Source: Bacillota bacterium (GTDB lineage: Bacteria > Bacillota > Sulfobacillia > Thermaerobacterales > RSA17). Taken from it: a DNA stretch of 26,039 bases. Within the stretch, counting starts at the first letter, position 1; each line of letters starts with the position of its first letter. The position numbers and the translations under genes are program-made. Where the stretch lies: the NCBI GenBank assembly GCA_017577485.1, contig PKRI01000031.1, positions 1 through 26,039 of the forward strand, in the 5' to 3' direction. The notes under the pieces are model-generated. The model saw nothing but the letters and a program-made list of their open reading frames with translations, did not search any database and was not told the DNA's origin. This document shows positions 1 to 7,727 of the stretch, piece after piece.

Positions 1-2010
1 CGGCCCCGCCAGCACCACCTCGGCCGACAGGCCCGGGTGAAGGAACGGCAGCGGCGCGGGGCGCAGGTCCAGGTCAACCCCCAGCCGCCGGGCAAGGCGC
101 ATGAGGGTTCCCTTCAGGTAGAACACGTCGAAGGCGGCCGCCTGGCCCTGCCAGTGCCGGCCCGGGAAGCGGCCCATGCCGGCCGCCAGCAGGTGCTGGC
201 GCTCGTCGGGCAGCGCGCCGGCCGGGTCGTCAGGCCGGGGCAGGTAGACGGTGCCCAGTTCGAACAGCGCCGCCGACTCCACCCGCCGCCGGGCGTTGTA
301 GCGCAGCACCTCCAGCACGCCGCCAAGAAGGGTGGTGCGCAGGGCGGCCTGCTCCTCGCCCATGGGATTGGCCAGGCGCACGGGGCGGTGCTGCGGGTGA
401 TCGGGGCCCAGCCGCAGCCGGCGGCCCAGGTCAGCCGGGGCAAAGCTGAAGGTGAAGACCTCGTGGAAACCGGCGCCCACCATCACGTCCCGCACCTGGG
501 CCAGCAGCCGGTCCGCCGGCGGCCGCCCCTCCTCGGCCGGCGCCCCGGGCGGCAGCACCGCGGGGATCCGGTCGTACCCGTAGAAGCGGGCCACCTCTTC
601 GGCCAGGTCGGCCTCGCCGTGGACGTCGGTCCGGTAGGACGGCACCCGGACGCCGCCGTCCACGGCGGTGAAGCCGCAGCGCTCCAGGATGCCCACGATT
701 TCGGCGGCCGGCAGCTCCAGCCCCAGCAGGGTATTGATGCGCTCCGGCCTGAGGGGGATCACCCGCGCCGGGAGCGGGCGGGCCACGGCGTCGACGCTGC
801 CCGCCAGCACGCGCCCGCCGCCGTAGGCGGCGATCATGGCGGCGGCCCGCTCGGCGGCCACGGGCGCCAGCTCCGGGTCCAGACCCTTATCGAAGCGGCT
901 GGAGGCGTCGGTACGCAGGCCCAGGCGGCGGGAAGTGCGCAGCACCGACACGGCGTCGAAGTGGGCCGACTCCAGCAGCACCGTGGTGGTGGAGCCGGTC
1001 ACCTCGCTGTCGGCGCCGCCCATGACGCCGGCCACGGCCACCGCTCCCGCCTCGTCGGCGATGACCAGGTCTTGGGGCCCCAGGACCCGATCCTGGTCGT
1101 CCAGGGTGCGCAGCACCTCGCCGTCCCGGGCGCGCCGCACGATGATGCGGCCGCCGCGGATCCGCGCGTGATCGAAGCCGTGCAGGGGCTGTCCGGTCTC
1201 CAGCATCACGTAGTTGGTCACATCGACCACGTTGTTGATGGGCCGCAGGCCGGCAAGCTGCAGCCGGCGCTGCATCCAAAGGGGCGACGGTCCCACCGTC
1301 ACGCCGTCGATGACCCGGGCCACGTAGCGGGAGCACCCGTCGGGATCATCGATGCGCACGTCGATCAGTTCCGCGGCCGGCCGCGGGTCCGGGGCGGCCT
1401 CGGGCAGCGGCGGCCACCGCACCTCCCCGCCCGTCAGCGCCGCCACCTCGCGGGCCACGCCCAGGATGGACTGGCAGTGGGCCGCGTAGTTGGGCGTCAA
1501 CTCCAGGGCCAGCACCACGTCGTCCAGGCCCAGCACCGGCCGGGCGTCGTCGCCGGGCTCCGCGGCCAGGTCGTCCGGCAAAAGCAGCAGCCCCTCGGCC
1601 AGCCGTTCCTCGTCGGTCCGCGCCGCCGAGGGCAGGCCCAGCTCCCACGTGGAGCACAGCATCCCCTCCGACACCACGCCGCGGAACTCCCGGGCGCCGA
1701 TCTCCACGCCGCCGGCCAGCCGGGCACCGGGCGCCGCCCACACCACCCGGGCGCCCACCCGAGCGTTGGGCGCGGCGGTCACCACCCGGGCCTGCCGCCC
1801 GCCGGCGTCGACGGTGCAGACGACCAGGTGGTCGGCGCCGGGGTGGCGCTCCACGGTCGTGATCCGGGCGACCACAATCCCCTGGATCTCGGCGCCGGGC
1901 CGCTCCACGGCCTCCACCGCCAGGCCCACGGCCGTCAGGCGTTCCGCCAGTTCCCCGGCGTCCCAGGGCACGTCCACCCACTGCCGCAGCCACGAAAGCG
2001 GTACGCGCAA
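1..2010 (-). CDS. pheT: Phenylalanyl-tRNA synthetase beta subunit, C-terminus beyond window
   Basis: This is the beta chain of the alpha2-beta2 phenylalanyl-tRNA synthetase, a cytoplasmic enzyme that charges tRNA-Phe; the beta chain carries the editing (B3/B4) and tRNA-binding domains. The frame stays open to the left edge (670 codons visible of a usual ~800), so the last part is missing. The protein begins LRVPLSWLRQWVDVP, the normal PheT start, followed by an OMB-type tRNA-binding domain at about residues 40-150 (GADHLVVCTVDAG), then B3/B4 with NNVVDVTNYVMLETGQPLHGFD, then the B5 region. The start is TTG at 2010: a TGA lies three codons upstream in frame, and no other start is near. It lies 16 bases behind the pheS stop and is surely co-transcribed with it under the Phe T-box. 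Confidence 0.96.
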   Translation of the reverse strand, partial: MRVPLSWLRQWVDVPWDAGELAERLTAVGLAVEAVERPGAEIQGIVVARITTVERHPGADHLVVCTVDAGGRQARVVTAAPNARVGARVVWAAPGARLAGGVEIGAREFRGVVSEGMLCSTWELGLPSAARTDEERLAEGLLLLPDDLAAEPGDDARPVLGLDDVVLALELTPNYAAHCQSILGVAREVAALTGGEVRWPPLPEAAPDPRPAAELIDVRIDDPDGCSRYVARVIDGVTVGPSPLWMQRRLQLAGLRPINNVVDVTNYVMLETGQPLHGFDHARIRGGRIIVRRARDGEVLRTLDDQDRVLGPQDLVIADEAGAVAVAGVMGGADSEVTGSTTTVLLESAHFDAVSVLRTSRRLGLRTDASSRFDKGLDPELAPVAAERAAAMIAAYGGGRVLAGSVDAVARPLPARVIPLRPERINTLLGLELPAAEIVGILERCGFTAVDGGVRVPSYRTDVHGEADLAEEVARFYGYDRIPAVLPPGAPAEEGRPPADRLLAQVRDVMVGAGFHEVFTFSFAPADLGRRLRLGPDHPQHRPVRLANPMGEEQAALRTTLLGGVLEVLRYNARRRVESAALFELGTVYLPRPDDPAGALPDERQHLLAAGMGRFPGRHWQGQAAAFDVFYLKGTLMRLARRLGVDLDLRPAPLPFLHPGLSAEVVLAGP

Positions 2011-2026
2011 ACCTGATCACCCCTGC

Positions 2027-3100
2027 CTACTCGAACTGCTCCAGAAACCGCAGGTCGTTCTGGAAGAACCGGCGCAAATCGTCGATGCCGTAGCGCAGCA
2101 TGGCGATGCGCTCGACCCCCATGCCGAAGGCGAAACCCGATACTTCCTCGGGGTCGTAGCCGCCGTTGCGCAGCACCTGGGGGTGGACCATGCCGCAGCC
2201 CAGGATCTCCAGCCAGCCGCTGCCGCCGCAGACGCGGCACCCGGCGCCGCCGCACGAGGTGCACGACACGTCCACCTCCGCGCTGGGCTCCGTGAAAGGG
2301 AAGTAACTGGGCCGCAGCCGGATGCGGGTCTCGGGGCCGAACAGGCGCCTGGCGAAGGCCAGCAGCGTCCCCTTCAGGTGCGCCATGCTGACGCCCCGAT
2401 CCACCAGCAGGCCTTCAACCTGGTGGAACACCGGCGAGTGGGTGGGGTCGTCGTCGCGCCGGAAGACCCGTCCCGGCGCGATGATGCGCACGGGAAGCCG
2501 CGGCGCGTGGGCCTGCATGTAGCGGATCTGCACCGGCGACGTGTGGGTCCTGAGCAGGCGGCTTGCGTCGATGTAGAAGGAGTCCTGCATGTCCCTGGCC
2601 GGGTGGTCCGGGGGAATGTTGAGCAGGTCGAAGTTGAGGCTGCTGTACTCCACCTCCGGCCCGCCGGCGATGGTGAAGCCCATGGAGAGGAAGATGTCCT
2701 CGATCTCCTCCAGGACGATGCGCAGGGGATGCCGGCGCCCCAGTAGCGGCGGGCGCCCCGGCAGCGTCAGGTCGAGAGCCTCGGCCGCCAGGCGCCGCTC
2801 CTTTTCGGCCGCCAGCAGCCGCTGCCGGTGGGCCTCCAGGGCGTCGGCCATGGCCTGCCGCACCTCGTTGGCCGTGCGCCCCAGCCGGGGCCGATCCGCC
2901 GCGGGCACCCGGCCCAGGGCCGACAGCGCCTGGGCAACCAGGCTGCGGCGGCCCAGGTAGCGCACCCGCAGTTCCTCCAGCTGCGCCGGATCGCCGGCGC
3001 CCTCCAACCTCTCCTCCAGTTCCGCCCGGGCCTGCTCAAGCCGCTGCACCAGCGCGTCCACGTCCACCGGCTCAACCAGGCCCGATTCCCGGTCCGTCAC
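2027..3100 (-). CDS. pheS: Phenylalanyl-tRNA synthetase alpha subunit
   Basis: Catalytic subunit of phenylalanyl-tRNA synthetase (357 aa), a class II synthetase that activates Phe and transfers it to the 2'-OH of tRNA-Phe. An N-terminal coiled coil (about residues 8-90) precedes the catalytic domain. Visible signatures are FNFDLLN-type motif SLNFDLLNIP, RTHTSPVQIRYM, motif 2 GRVFRRDDDPTHSPVFHQVEG, the cysteine-rich loop CTSCGGAGCRVC, and motif 3 GFAFGMGVER. The GTG at 3100 is chosen because GGGGGAG lies just upstream and the aligned family start is here; the 40 residues encoded further upstream fall in the T-box leader and are Arg/Pro-rich junk. It is followed after 16 bases by pheT. Expression should depend on the T-box element directly upstream. 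Confidence 0.97.
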   Translation of the reverse strand: MTDRESGLVEPVDVDALVQRLEQARAELEERLEGAGDPAQLEELRVRYLGRRSLVAQALSALGRVPAADRPRLGRTANEVRQAMADALEAHRQRLLAAEKERRLAAEALDLTLPGRPPLLGRRHPLRIVLEEIEDIFLSMGFTIAGGPEVEYSSLNFDLLNIPPDHPARDMQDSFYIDASRLLRTHTSPVQIRYMQAHAPRLPVRIIAPGRVFRRDDDPTHSPVFHQVEGLLVDRGVSMAHLKGTLLAFARRLFGPETRIRLRPSYFPFTEPSAEVDVSCTSCGGAGCRVCGGSGWLEILGCGMVHPQVLRNGGYDPEEVSGFAFGMGVERIAMLRYGIDDLRRFFQNDLRFLEQFE

Positions 3101-3181
3101 GGGCGCACTCCCCCTCGCCCTGCGCGGCCGCCGCCGGGCGGCCGGCCGCGCGCCTCGAACTGAACTCCAACGGAAACAGCA

Positions 3182-3205
3182 ACGCCGCCCCGTCAGGGGC
3201 GGCGT
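3182..3205 (-). terminator. T-box terminator hairpin before pheS
   Basis: Ten-base-pair perfect stem (3182-3191 with 3196-3205) closed by a four-base loop, immediately downstream of the T-box sequence on the minus strand. It competes with the antiterminator. The U-tract is weak (TTGCTGTTT), so pausing rather than full termination, or a role for the very stable stem, is possible. Confidence 0.8.
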
Positions 3206-3474
3206 AGACCGCGGTACCACCCTGCTTGCCCCGGGCGGCGCCGTGCCGCCGGGACCGCTCTCGGGGCACCATCATGCCCCTGGCCCTGTAACGGGAGCAC
3301 CCGGGCCGGCCTACCAGCCCGGCGCCGCGCCGGGCCTTCAGCCGCCGGCTCGGGAGCGAACGCGGCCGCCGCCGGCTGGGGGGCTTTCAGTCACGGCCCC
3401 TCCTCCCTGGCAAGCCGGCACCCGCTGCAGGGCCCGGCGGCCGACCCTCTCCGTCATCGCCGCTGGTCGTGTTG
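3182..3474 (-). ncRNA. T-box leader (Phe) of pheST
   Basis: Tyr/Phe-type T-box riboregulator in the 5' leader of pheST. The diagnostic T-box sequence AGGGTGGTACCGCGGT is at 3208-3223 on the minus strand; it base-pairs with the free ACCA end of uncharged tRNA. A GATGACGGAGAGGGT segment near 3441-3458 fits the Stem I kink-turn region. A TTC triplet at 3358-3360 is placed like the specifier and would read tRNA-Phe, in keeping with the downstream gene. CCGTTA near 3285-3295 fits the conserved segment before the antiterminator. The leader starts inside the 3' end of the methyltransferase gene. The T-box identity is very secure; the exact specifier position is my reading. Confidence 0.93.
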
Positions 3475-4269
3475 CCCATTATTATACCGTGCCGCCGCCA
3501 TCTCGTAGAGGACCACGGCCGCCGCAGCCGCCGCGTTCAGGGACTCCACGCGCGGATCGGTGGGAATCCGCAGCCAGTGGTCCACCTGCTGGGCCGCCGC
3601 CGGGGTCACGCCCCGGCCTTCGGAACCCACCAGCACCACCAGGCGGTCCGCGAAGCGGCAGCGGCGCGGGTCCTCCCCGTGATGGGCGTCGAGCCCGTAG
3701 ACGACGGCGCCCGACCGGCGCGCCCCGGCCAGGGCTGCGGGCAGGTCTACCCGCTGGACCAGCGCCAGGTGAAAGACGGCGCCGGCGCTGGCCCGGAGCA
3801 CCTTGGGCTGGAAGGCGTCGGCCGTGCCCTCGCCCAGCCAGGCCCCGTCGAAGCCGAAGGCGGCGGCGCACCGCAGCACGGCGCCCACGTTGCCCGGATC
3901 CTGGACCCCGTCCAGAGCCACCAGGCGCCGCCAGTCCACGGGCCGCGGGGCCGGCGGGCGCACCGCCGCCACCAGGTCGTGGGACGTGGCCATGGTGGAC
4001 AGCGATGCCATGACCTCGTCGCCGGCCGCGTAGACCTGGTCCACGCCCGCCCGCGCCAGTTCCTCCAGCAGCGCGGCGCAGCGGCCCGACTCCAGGGCCC
4101 GGCGGTCCACCACCACCTGCTCCACGGTGAGGCCGGCCCGGAGGGCCTCCCGCAGCACCGTGGCCCCCTCCACCAGCAGCAGGCCCTGCTCCCGGCGGCC
4201 CCGGGCACGGGTCAGCGCCCGCATCCTCTGCACCACCGCCGACCGGCGGCCCGCCTCGCGGATCTCCAC
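3454..4269 (-). CDS. SPOUT (TrmH/SpoU) family RNA 2'-O-ribose methyltransferase, YsgA/RlmP-like
   Basis: Transfers methyl from SAM to a ribose 2'-OH in RNA; 271 aa. An N-terminal substrate-binding domain (residues 1-~100, with GRREQGLLLVEG) is followed by the knotted SPOUT domain. Motif 1 is DGVQDPGNVGAVLRCA, motif 2 VLVGSEGRGV, and motif 3 IPTDPRVESLNAAAAAAV, with the Asn and Arg expected for catalysis and SAM binding. It sits directly upstream of pheS, the position of Bacillus ysgA, whose product (RlmP) is reported to modify the 23S rRNA A-loop; the same target here is inference. GTG at 4269 is chosen because GAGGGAG precedes it and overlaps the ktrA stop. The last codons overlap the pheS T-box promoter and leader start. 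Confidence 0.9.
   Translation of the reverse strand: MEIREAGRRSAVVQRMRALTRARGRREQGLLLVEGATVLREALRAGLTVEQVVVDRRALESGRCAALLEELARAGVDQVYAAGDEVMASLSTMATSHDLVAAVRPPAPRPVDWRRLVALDGVQDPGNVGAVLRCAAAFGFDGAWLGEGTADAFQPKVLRASAGAVFHLALVQRVDLPAALAGARRSGAVVYGLDAHHGEDPRRCRFADRLVVLVGSEGRGVTPAAAQQVDHWLRIPTDPRVESLNAAAAAAVVLYEMAAARYNNGQHDQRR
3481..3486 (-). promoter_or_regulatory. -10 box of the pheS T-box transcript
   Basis: A perfect TATAAT on the minus strand, rare in DNA this GC-rich, lies about 7 bases before the expected T-box transcript start. It is inside the last codons of the SPOUT methyltransferase gene (it encodes part of RYNN). No good -35 hexamer is visible at 16-18 bases upstream, so the promoter call rests on the -10 and on position. 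Confidence 0.6.
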
Positions 4270-4282
4270 GGCGCCGGCTCCC

Positions 4283-4945
4283 TCAGCCGGCGGCCAGGGC
4301 CTGGACGCGTTCCAGGCCGCTGTTGCCGCCCACCAGCACCAGCACGTCGCCGGGGCGGAACTTCTCGTCGGCCGCCGGCGGCACCACCACCTGGGACCCG
4401 CGGCGCACCGCCAGCACGGTGACGCCGTAGCGGGCCCGCAGGTCCAGGTCGCGCAGGCTCCTGCCCAGCAGTTGCCCGCCGGCTTCCAGTTCGATGATGG
4501 AGACCTCAGGGGTCAGTTCGATCAGGTCCACCACGTTGTCGTTGCTCAGGCTGCGGGCCAGCCGGATGCCCATGTCGCGCTCGGGGAACACCACCCGGTC
4601 GGCGCCCACCTTCTGCAGCACCCGGCCGTGAATGTCGGAAGAGGCCTTGGCCACCACGTAAGGGCAGCCCATCTCCTTGAGCATCACCGTGATCAGCACG
4701 CTGGCCTCCAGGTGGGTGCCGACGCTGACCACCACCACGTCGAAGTTGCGGAGGCCCAGCGACCGCAGCACGTCCTCGTCGGTGGCGTCGGCCTCCACCA
4801 CGTGGGTGGCATGGTCGGCCATGGCCTGGACCCGGGCCGGGTTGCGGTCGATGCCCAGCACCGAGTGGCCCGCCTCGAACAGGGTCCGGGCCACGCTGGA
4901 CCCGAAGCGGCCCAGGCCGATCAGGGCGAACTCCCGCGGCGGCAC
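4283..4945 (-). CDS. ktrA: Potassium uptake regulatory subunit, KtrA/TrkA (RCK domain)
   Basis: Cytoplasmic gating ring protein of a Ktr/Trk potassium channel, 220 aa, the usual length for KtrA. The N-terminal RCK_N Rossmann domain (residues 1-~125) has the nucleotide loop GLGRFGSS and the acidic residue after the second strand (GIDRNPA); nucleotide binding (ATP/ADP or NAD) controls the channel. The C-terminal RCK_C domain covers about 138-218 and ends in FRPGDVLVLVGG, the typical fold close. GTG at 4945 is preceded by GGGAGGAG at 7-8 bases. It starts 25 bases after the ktrB stop, so channel and regulator form one operon, with the methyltransferase 13 bases further on. Confidence 0.92.
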   Translation of the reverse strand: MPPREFALIGLGRFGSSVARTLFEAGHSVLGIDRNPARVQAMADHATHVVEADATDEDVLRSLGLRNFDVVVVSVGTHLEASVLITVMLKEMGCPYVVAKASSDIHGRVLQKVGADRVVFPERDMGIRLARSLSNDNVVDLIELTPEVSIIELEAGGQLLGRSLRDLDLRARYGVTVLAVRRGSQVVVPPAADEKFRPGDVLVLVGGNSGLERVQALAAG

Positions 4946-4970
4946 CTCGGCACTCCTCCCATGCGCCCGC

Positions 4971-6287
4971 CTAACCGATGGGCAGGCGTTCCTCAGGATA
5001 GCGGTACAACTGCCGCCGGCGGCGGCTGGCCAGGGCGAAGACCAGGGTCAACGGCCCCACCCGCCCGGCGAACATGGCCAGGGCCAGCAGCAGGCGGCCT
5101 GGCGCTCCCAGGCCGGCCGGGCCCGACATGGTCAGGCCCACCGTGCCCAGCGCCGACGTCACCTGGAACAGCGCCGGCAGGAACCCGCCGCCCTCCAGCA
5201 GCAGCAGCGCCATGACCGCCGCCAGCATCACCACCAGGGCGATGACGAACAGGGCCAGGGCCCGGTCGGTCAGGTCCCGGTCCAGGCGGCGCCGGAACAG
5301 GACGGGATCGCCGCTGCCGCGGGCGGTGGCGGCCACGGTGGCCCAGACGGCGGCCACGGTGGTGACCTTCACCCCGCCGGCGGTGGATCCTGGCGCGCCG
5401 CCCACGAACATCAGCGCCACCAGCAGCACCAGGGTGGGCACCGACAGCATGGCGGTGTCCACGGTGCTGAAGCCGGAGGTGCGCCCGGCGGCCGCGGCGA
5501 ACAGGGCGTTCCCCACCCGGGCCGCCGGCGGCAGCGCGCCCAGGGTGGACGGGTTGTTCCACTCCAACGCCAGGATGCCGGCGGCACCGGCGGCGGTGGT
5601 CAGCGCGGTGGCGGCCAGCACCACCCGCGTGTGCAGCGAAAGCGGCGCCCGCGTCCGGCGTCCCCACCGCCGCCAAAACTCCACCAGCACGTGGAACCCC
5701 AGGCCCCCCAGCACCGCCAGCGCACCCACCACGGTCAGGACGAAGCCGTCCTCGGCGAAGGCCCGGAGGCTTGTCCCGAACAGGTCGAAACCGGCGTTGT
5801 TGAAGGACGAGACGGCGTGGAACACGCCGAACCACAGGGCCCGCGGCCAGGGCATGGCGGCCAGGAACCGGGCCGACAGCAGCAGGGCGCCCACGGCCTC
5901 GATGGCCAGCACCGCCGCCGCCACGTAGCGCAGCAGGCGCACCAGCCCGGCCAGGTCCGACTCCTGCAGCGCCTGGCGCATCACCAGCCGGTCCCGCAGG
6001 GTGATGCGCCGGCCCAGGACCAGGGCCACCAGGGCCGACACCGTCATGATGCCCAGGCCGCCGATCTGCATCAGGGCCAGGATCACCACCTGGCCGAAGG
6101 GCGACCAGGCCCGGCCGGTGTCCAGCACCGTCAGGCCCGTGACGCACACGGCGCTCATGGCGGTGAAGAAGGCGTCCAGCCAGGTGACCGCCGCGCCGGG
6201 CGCCGCCGCCTGAGGCAGCTTCAGCAGCAGCGTGCCCGCCGCCACCGCTGCGCCCAGGCCGAACACCAGGATCCGCGCCGGGTTCAC
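4971..6287 (-). CDS. ktrB: Potassium uptake channel subunit, KtrB/TrkH family
   Basis: Integral membrane potassium (Na-coupled) transporter subunit, 438 aa, matching KtrB rather than the longer TrkH. The four repeats of two transmembrane helices around a pore loop are visible: AVCVTGLTV, SSFNNAGFDLF, GRTSGFSTVD and SALGTVGLTMSGP, each with the selectivity-filter Gly. The gating loop region GGAPGSTAGGVKVTT follows the third repeat. The protein ends LYRYPEERLPIG, a typical KtrB tail. GTG at 6287 is preceded by GGGGAAGGGA. It lies downstream of rplT, separated only by a terminator hairpin with no obvious new promoter, so read-through from the ribosomal operon may drive it. Confidence 0.94.
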   Translation of the reverse strand: MNPARILVFGLGAAVAAGTLLLKLPQAAAPGAAVTWLDAFFTAMSAVCVTGLTVLDTGRAWSPFGQVVILALMQIGGLGIMTVSALVALVLGRRITLRDRLVMRQALQESDLAGLVRLLRYVAAAVLAIEAVGALLLSARFLAAMPWPRALWFGVFHAVSSFNNAGFDLFGTSLRAFAEDGFVLTVVGALAVLGGLGFHVLVEFWRRWGRRTRAPLSLHTRVVLAATALTTAAGAAGILALEWNNPSTLGALPPAARVGNALFAAAAGRTSGFSTVDTAMLSVPTLVLLVALMFVGGAPGSTAGGVKVTTVAAVWATVAATARGSGDPVLFRRRLDRDLTDRALALFVIALVVMLAAVMALLLLEGGGFLPALFQVTSALGTVGLTMSGPAGLGAPGRLLLALAMFAGRVGPLTLVFALASRRRRQLYRYPEERLPIG

Positions 6288-6307
6288 GATCGTCCCTTCC
6301 CCGAAAA

Positions 6308-6346
6308 CACGTACGGCGGCCTCACGCGGCCGCCGTCGTCGACGTG
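6308..6346 (-). terminator. Intrinsic terminator after rplT
   Basis: A nine-base-pair perfect stem (6313-6321 with 6328-6336, loop TCACGC), extended by an outer CACGT/ACGTG pair of arms across a small bulge, lies 14 bases behind the rplT stop. On the minus strand it runs into GTGTTTTCGG. It should end most infC-operon transcripts. Because ktrB starts 20 bases later with no visible promoter, partial read-through is likely. Confidence 0.75.
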
Positions 6347-6360
6347 CTCAGGAATGCCCA

Positions 6361-6717
6361 TCAGCCCAGGCCGGCCCGGGCCTGCTCCACCAGCACCTGG
6401 AAGGCCTCACGGTCCCGCACCGCCAGGTCGGCCAGCATCTTGCGGTTGATGGCGACCCCGGACCGCTTCAGGCCGTTGATGAAGCGGCTGTAGGACAGGC
6501 CTCCCTGCCTGGCCGCCGCGTTGATGCGGGCGATCCACAGGCGGCGGAAATCGCGCTTGCGCTGCCGCCGGTGCCGGTACGCGTACGAGAGCGACTTCAG
6601 CACCTGCTCGTTGGCGGCCCGGAAGGTCTTGCTCTTGCGCCCGTAGTAGCCGCGGGCAAGCTTGAGAATCTTCTTATGGCGGCGGCGCTCCCGCGGGCCG
6701 CCCTTGACGCGCGGCAT
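6361..6717 (-). CDS. rplT: 50S ribosomal protein L20
   Basis: Binds 23S rRNA domain II early in 50S assembly and represses its own operon in Firmicutes and enterobacteria. The 118-aa protein has the standard start MPRVKGGPRERRRHKK, the basic N-terminal helix, and the C-terminal globular domain with LWIARINAAARQGGLSYSRF, hallmarks of L20. ATG at 6717 follows GAGGAGGGG. It is last in infC-rpmI-rplT, 24 bases after rpmI, and is followed by a terminator. Confidence 0.98.
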   Translation of the reverse strand: MPRVKGGPRERRRHKKILKLARGYYGRKSKTFRAANEQVLKSLSYAYRHRRQRKRDFRRLWIARINAAARQGGLSYSRFINGLKRSGVAINRKMLADLAVRDREAFQVLVEQARAGLG

Positions 6718-6741
6718 CAGAACCCCTCCTCGCTGGACCGC

Positions 6742-6939
6742 TCAGGTGCCCGGGAACAGCCGCTTGAGGCGGCGGGCGTCGGATGGATCCAGGTAACCCG
6801 GCCGCCGCAGGCGCCGCTTGCGGTCCATCGACTTCTTGGTCAGCAGGTGCGAGCGGTTGTTGCGCTTGTACTTCCACTTGCCGGACGCGGTCTGCCGGAA
6901 GCGCTTCCGGGCGCCGCGGTGCGTCTTCATCTTGGGCAC
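6742..6939 (-). CDS. rpmI: 50S ribosomal protein L35
   Basis: Small basic 50S protein of 65 aa, exactly the family length. It starts MPKMKTHRGARKRF, with the L35 signature KTHRGAxKRF and the later KSMDRKRRLRRP. The start is GTG at 6939, preceded by GGGGAGG at six bases; the infC stop TAG lies directly in front of this ribosome-binding site, so translation is probably coupled. Confidence 0.98.
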   Translation of the reverse strand: MPKMKTHRGARKRFRQTASGKWKYKRNNRSHLLTKKSMDRKRRLRRPGYLDPSDARRLKRLFPGT

Positions 6940-6951
6940 AGGGATCCTCCC

Positions 6952-7470
6952 CTACCGCTGGTCTGCCTTGGGCGCCAGGATCATGGACATGTTGCGCCCT
7001 TCCATGGTGGGAGGCCGCTCGATCTTGCCGACCTCCGCCAGGGCCTCGGCCATGCGGCCCAGCACCTTGCGGCCCAGTTCCTTATGAATGATCTGGCGTC
7101 CCCTGAACCAGATGATGCACTTGACCTTGTCGCCCTCACGGAGGAAACGCTCGGCACTGCGCAGCTTGACCTGGAAGTCATGCTCGTCGATGTTGGGACT
7201 CATCTTGACTTCCTTGACGACGGTGGTGCGCTGCCGCTTTCGGGCTTCGCGCTCGCGCTTCTGCTGCTCGTACCGGTACTTGCCGTAGTCCATGATGCGG
7301 CACACGACCGGGTTGCTCTGCGGAGCCACTTCCACCAGGTCCAGGCCCTGGCTCTCGGCCAGTTCCAGAGCCTGCTGGAGCGGCATGACGCCCAACTGGG
7401 TGCCGTCGGCCCCGATCAGCCGCACTTCGCGGGCGTGAATCCGGTCGTTGACGCGCAACTCTCTACTGAT
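6952..7470 (-). CDS. infC: Translation initiation factor IF-3, probable ATC start
   Basis: IF-3 binds the 30S subunit, checks the start codon and initiator tRNA, and prevents early 50S joining. The 172-aa protein begins (M/I)SRELRVNDRIHAREVRLIG, then the N-terminal domain and lysine-rich linker, then the C-terminal domain with MSPNIDEHDFQVKL and DKVKCIIWFRGR. The start is judged to be ATC at 7470: a strong GGAGGTG (7478-7484) is seven bases away, a TGA lies three codons further upstream in frame, and the next candidate, TTG at 7458, is 19 bases from the ribosome-binding site. Non-standard ATT/ATC starts are known for infC in other bacteria, where IF-3 represses its own synthesis through them. 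First gene of its operon, behind an attenuated leader. Confidence 0.96.
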   Translation of the reverse strand: MSRELRVNDRIHAREVRLIGADGTQLGVMPLQQALELAESQGLDLVEVAPQSNPVVCRIMDYGKYRYEQQKREREARKRQRTTVVKEVKMSPNIDEHDFQVKLRSAERFLREGDKVKCIIWFRGRQIIHKELGRKVLGRMAEALAEVGKIERPPTMEGRNMSMILAPKADQR

Positions 7471-7499
7471 GGACCGTCACCTCCGTGCGCAGTGCCAAC

Positions 7500-7525
7500 A
7501 AAAAACGGGTGCGTGAAAGCACCCG
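7500..7525 (-). terminator. Attenuator terminator of the infC leader
   Basis: Seven-base-pair perfect stem (7506-7512 with 7519-7525, loop of six) followed on the minus strand by six T (7500-7505). It ends 15 bases before the infC ribosome-binding site, so it must be bypassed for infC expression. Confidence 0.9.
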
Positions 7526-7692
7526 CCTGTGGAGCCGGCAATGCCCACTCCACGCCGCGGACCACCGCCGCGGGATCTCTCGCGCAACCCAGCGGACTGC
7601 CTTACAGGCGTCGTTGGGTGAGAAGCGGGTGCTTCTGCTTGGTCGGCGCGCTCTCCACTTGTACGTCCACAGGCAACAAGGCCCAGAAGACC
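7500..7692 (-). ncRNA. infC operon leader, L20-type autoregulatory leader
   Basis: About 190 bases of leader lie between a strong promoter and an intrinsic terminator just before infC. It has several self-complementary stretches, including AGAAGC...GCTTCT around 7621-7634 and GGAGTGGGC/GGCTCC arms near 7530-7555. The GCTTCTCACCC stretch resembles, from memory, the conserved part of Firmicutes infC (L20) leaders, where L20 binding favours a terminator. Family assignment is by position and partial sequence memory; the attenuator layout is directly visible. Confidence 0.72.
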
Positions 7693-7698
7693 GCAAAC

Positions 7699-7727
7699 AG
7701 TATATCCCCCCGCTGTGGGAGCGTCAA
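7699..7727 (-). promoter_or_regulatory. Promoter of infC-rpmI-rplT
   Basis: TTGACG (7722-7727), a 17-base spacer, and TATACT (7699-7704) on the minus strand make a near-consensus sigma-A promoter. The -35 box includes the TGA stop codon of thrS, so the infC operon has its own start right at the end of thrS. Confidence 0.88.

Noticed and set aside
37..2016. Long plus-strand open frame (659 codons) opposite pheT
   Set aside because: Gly/Arg/His/Pro-rich without family features; the opposite strand encodes clear PheT. Long antisense frames are common when codons end in G or C.
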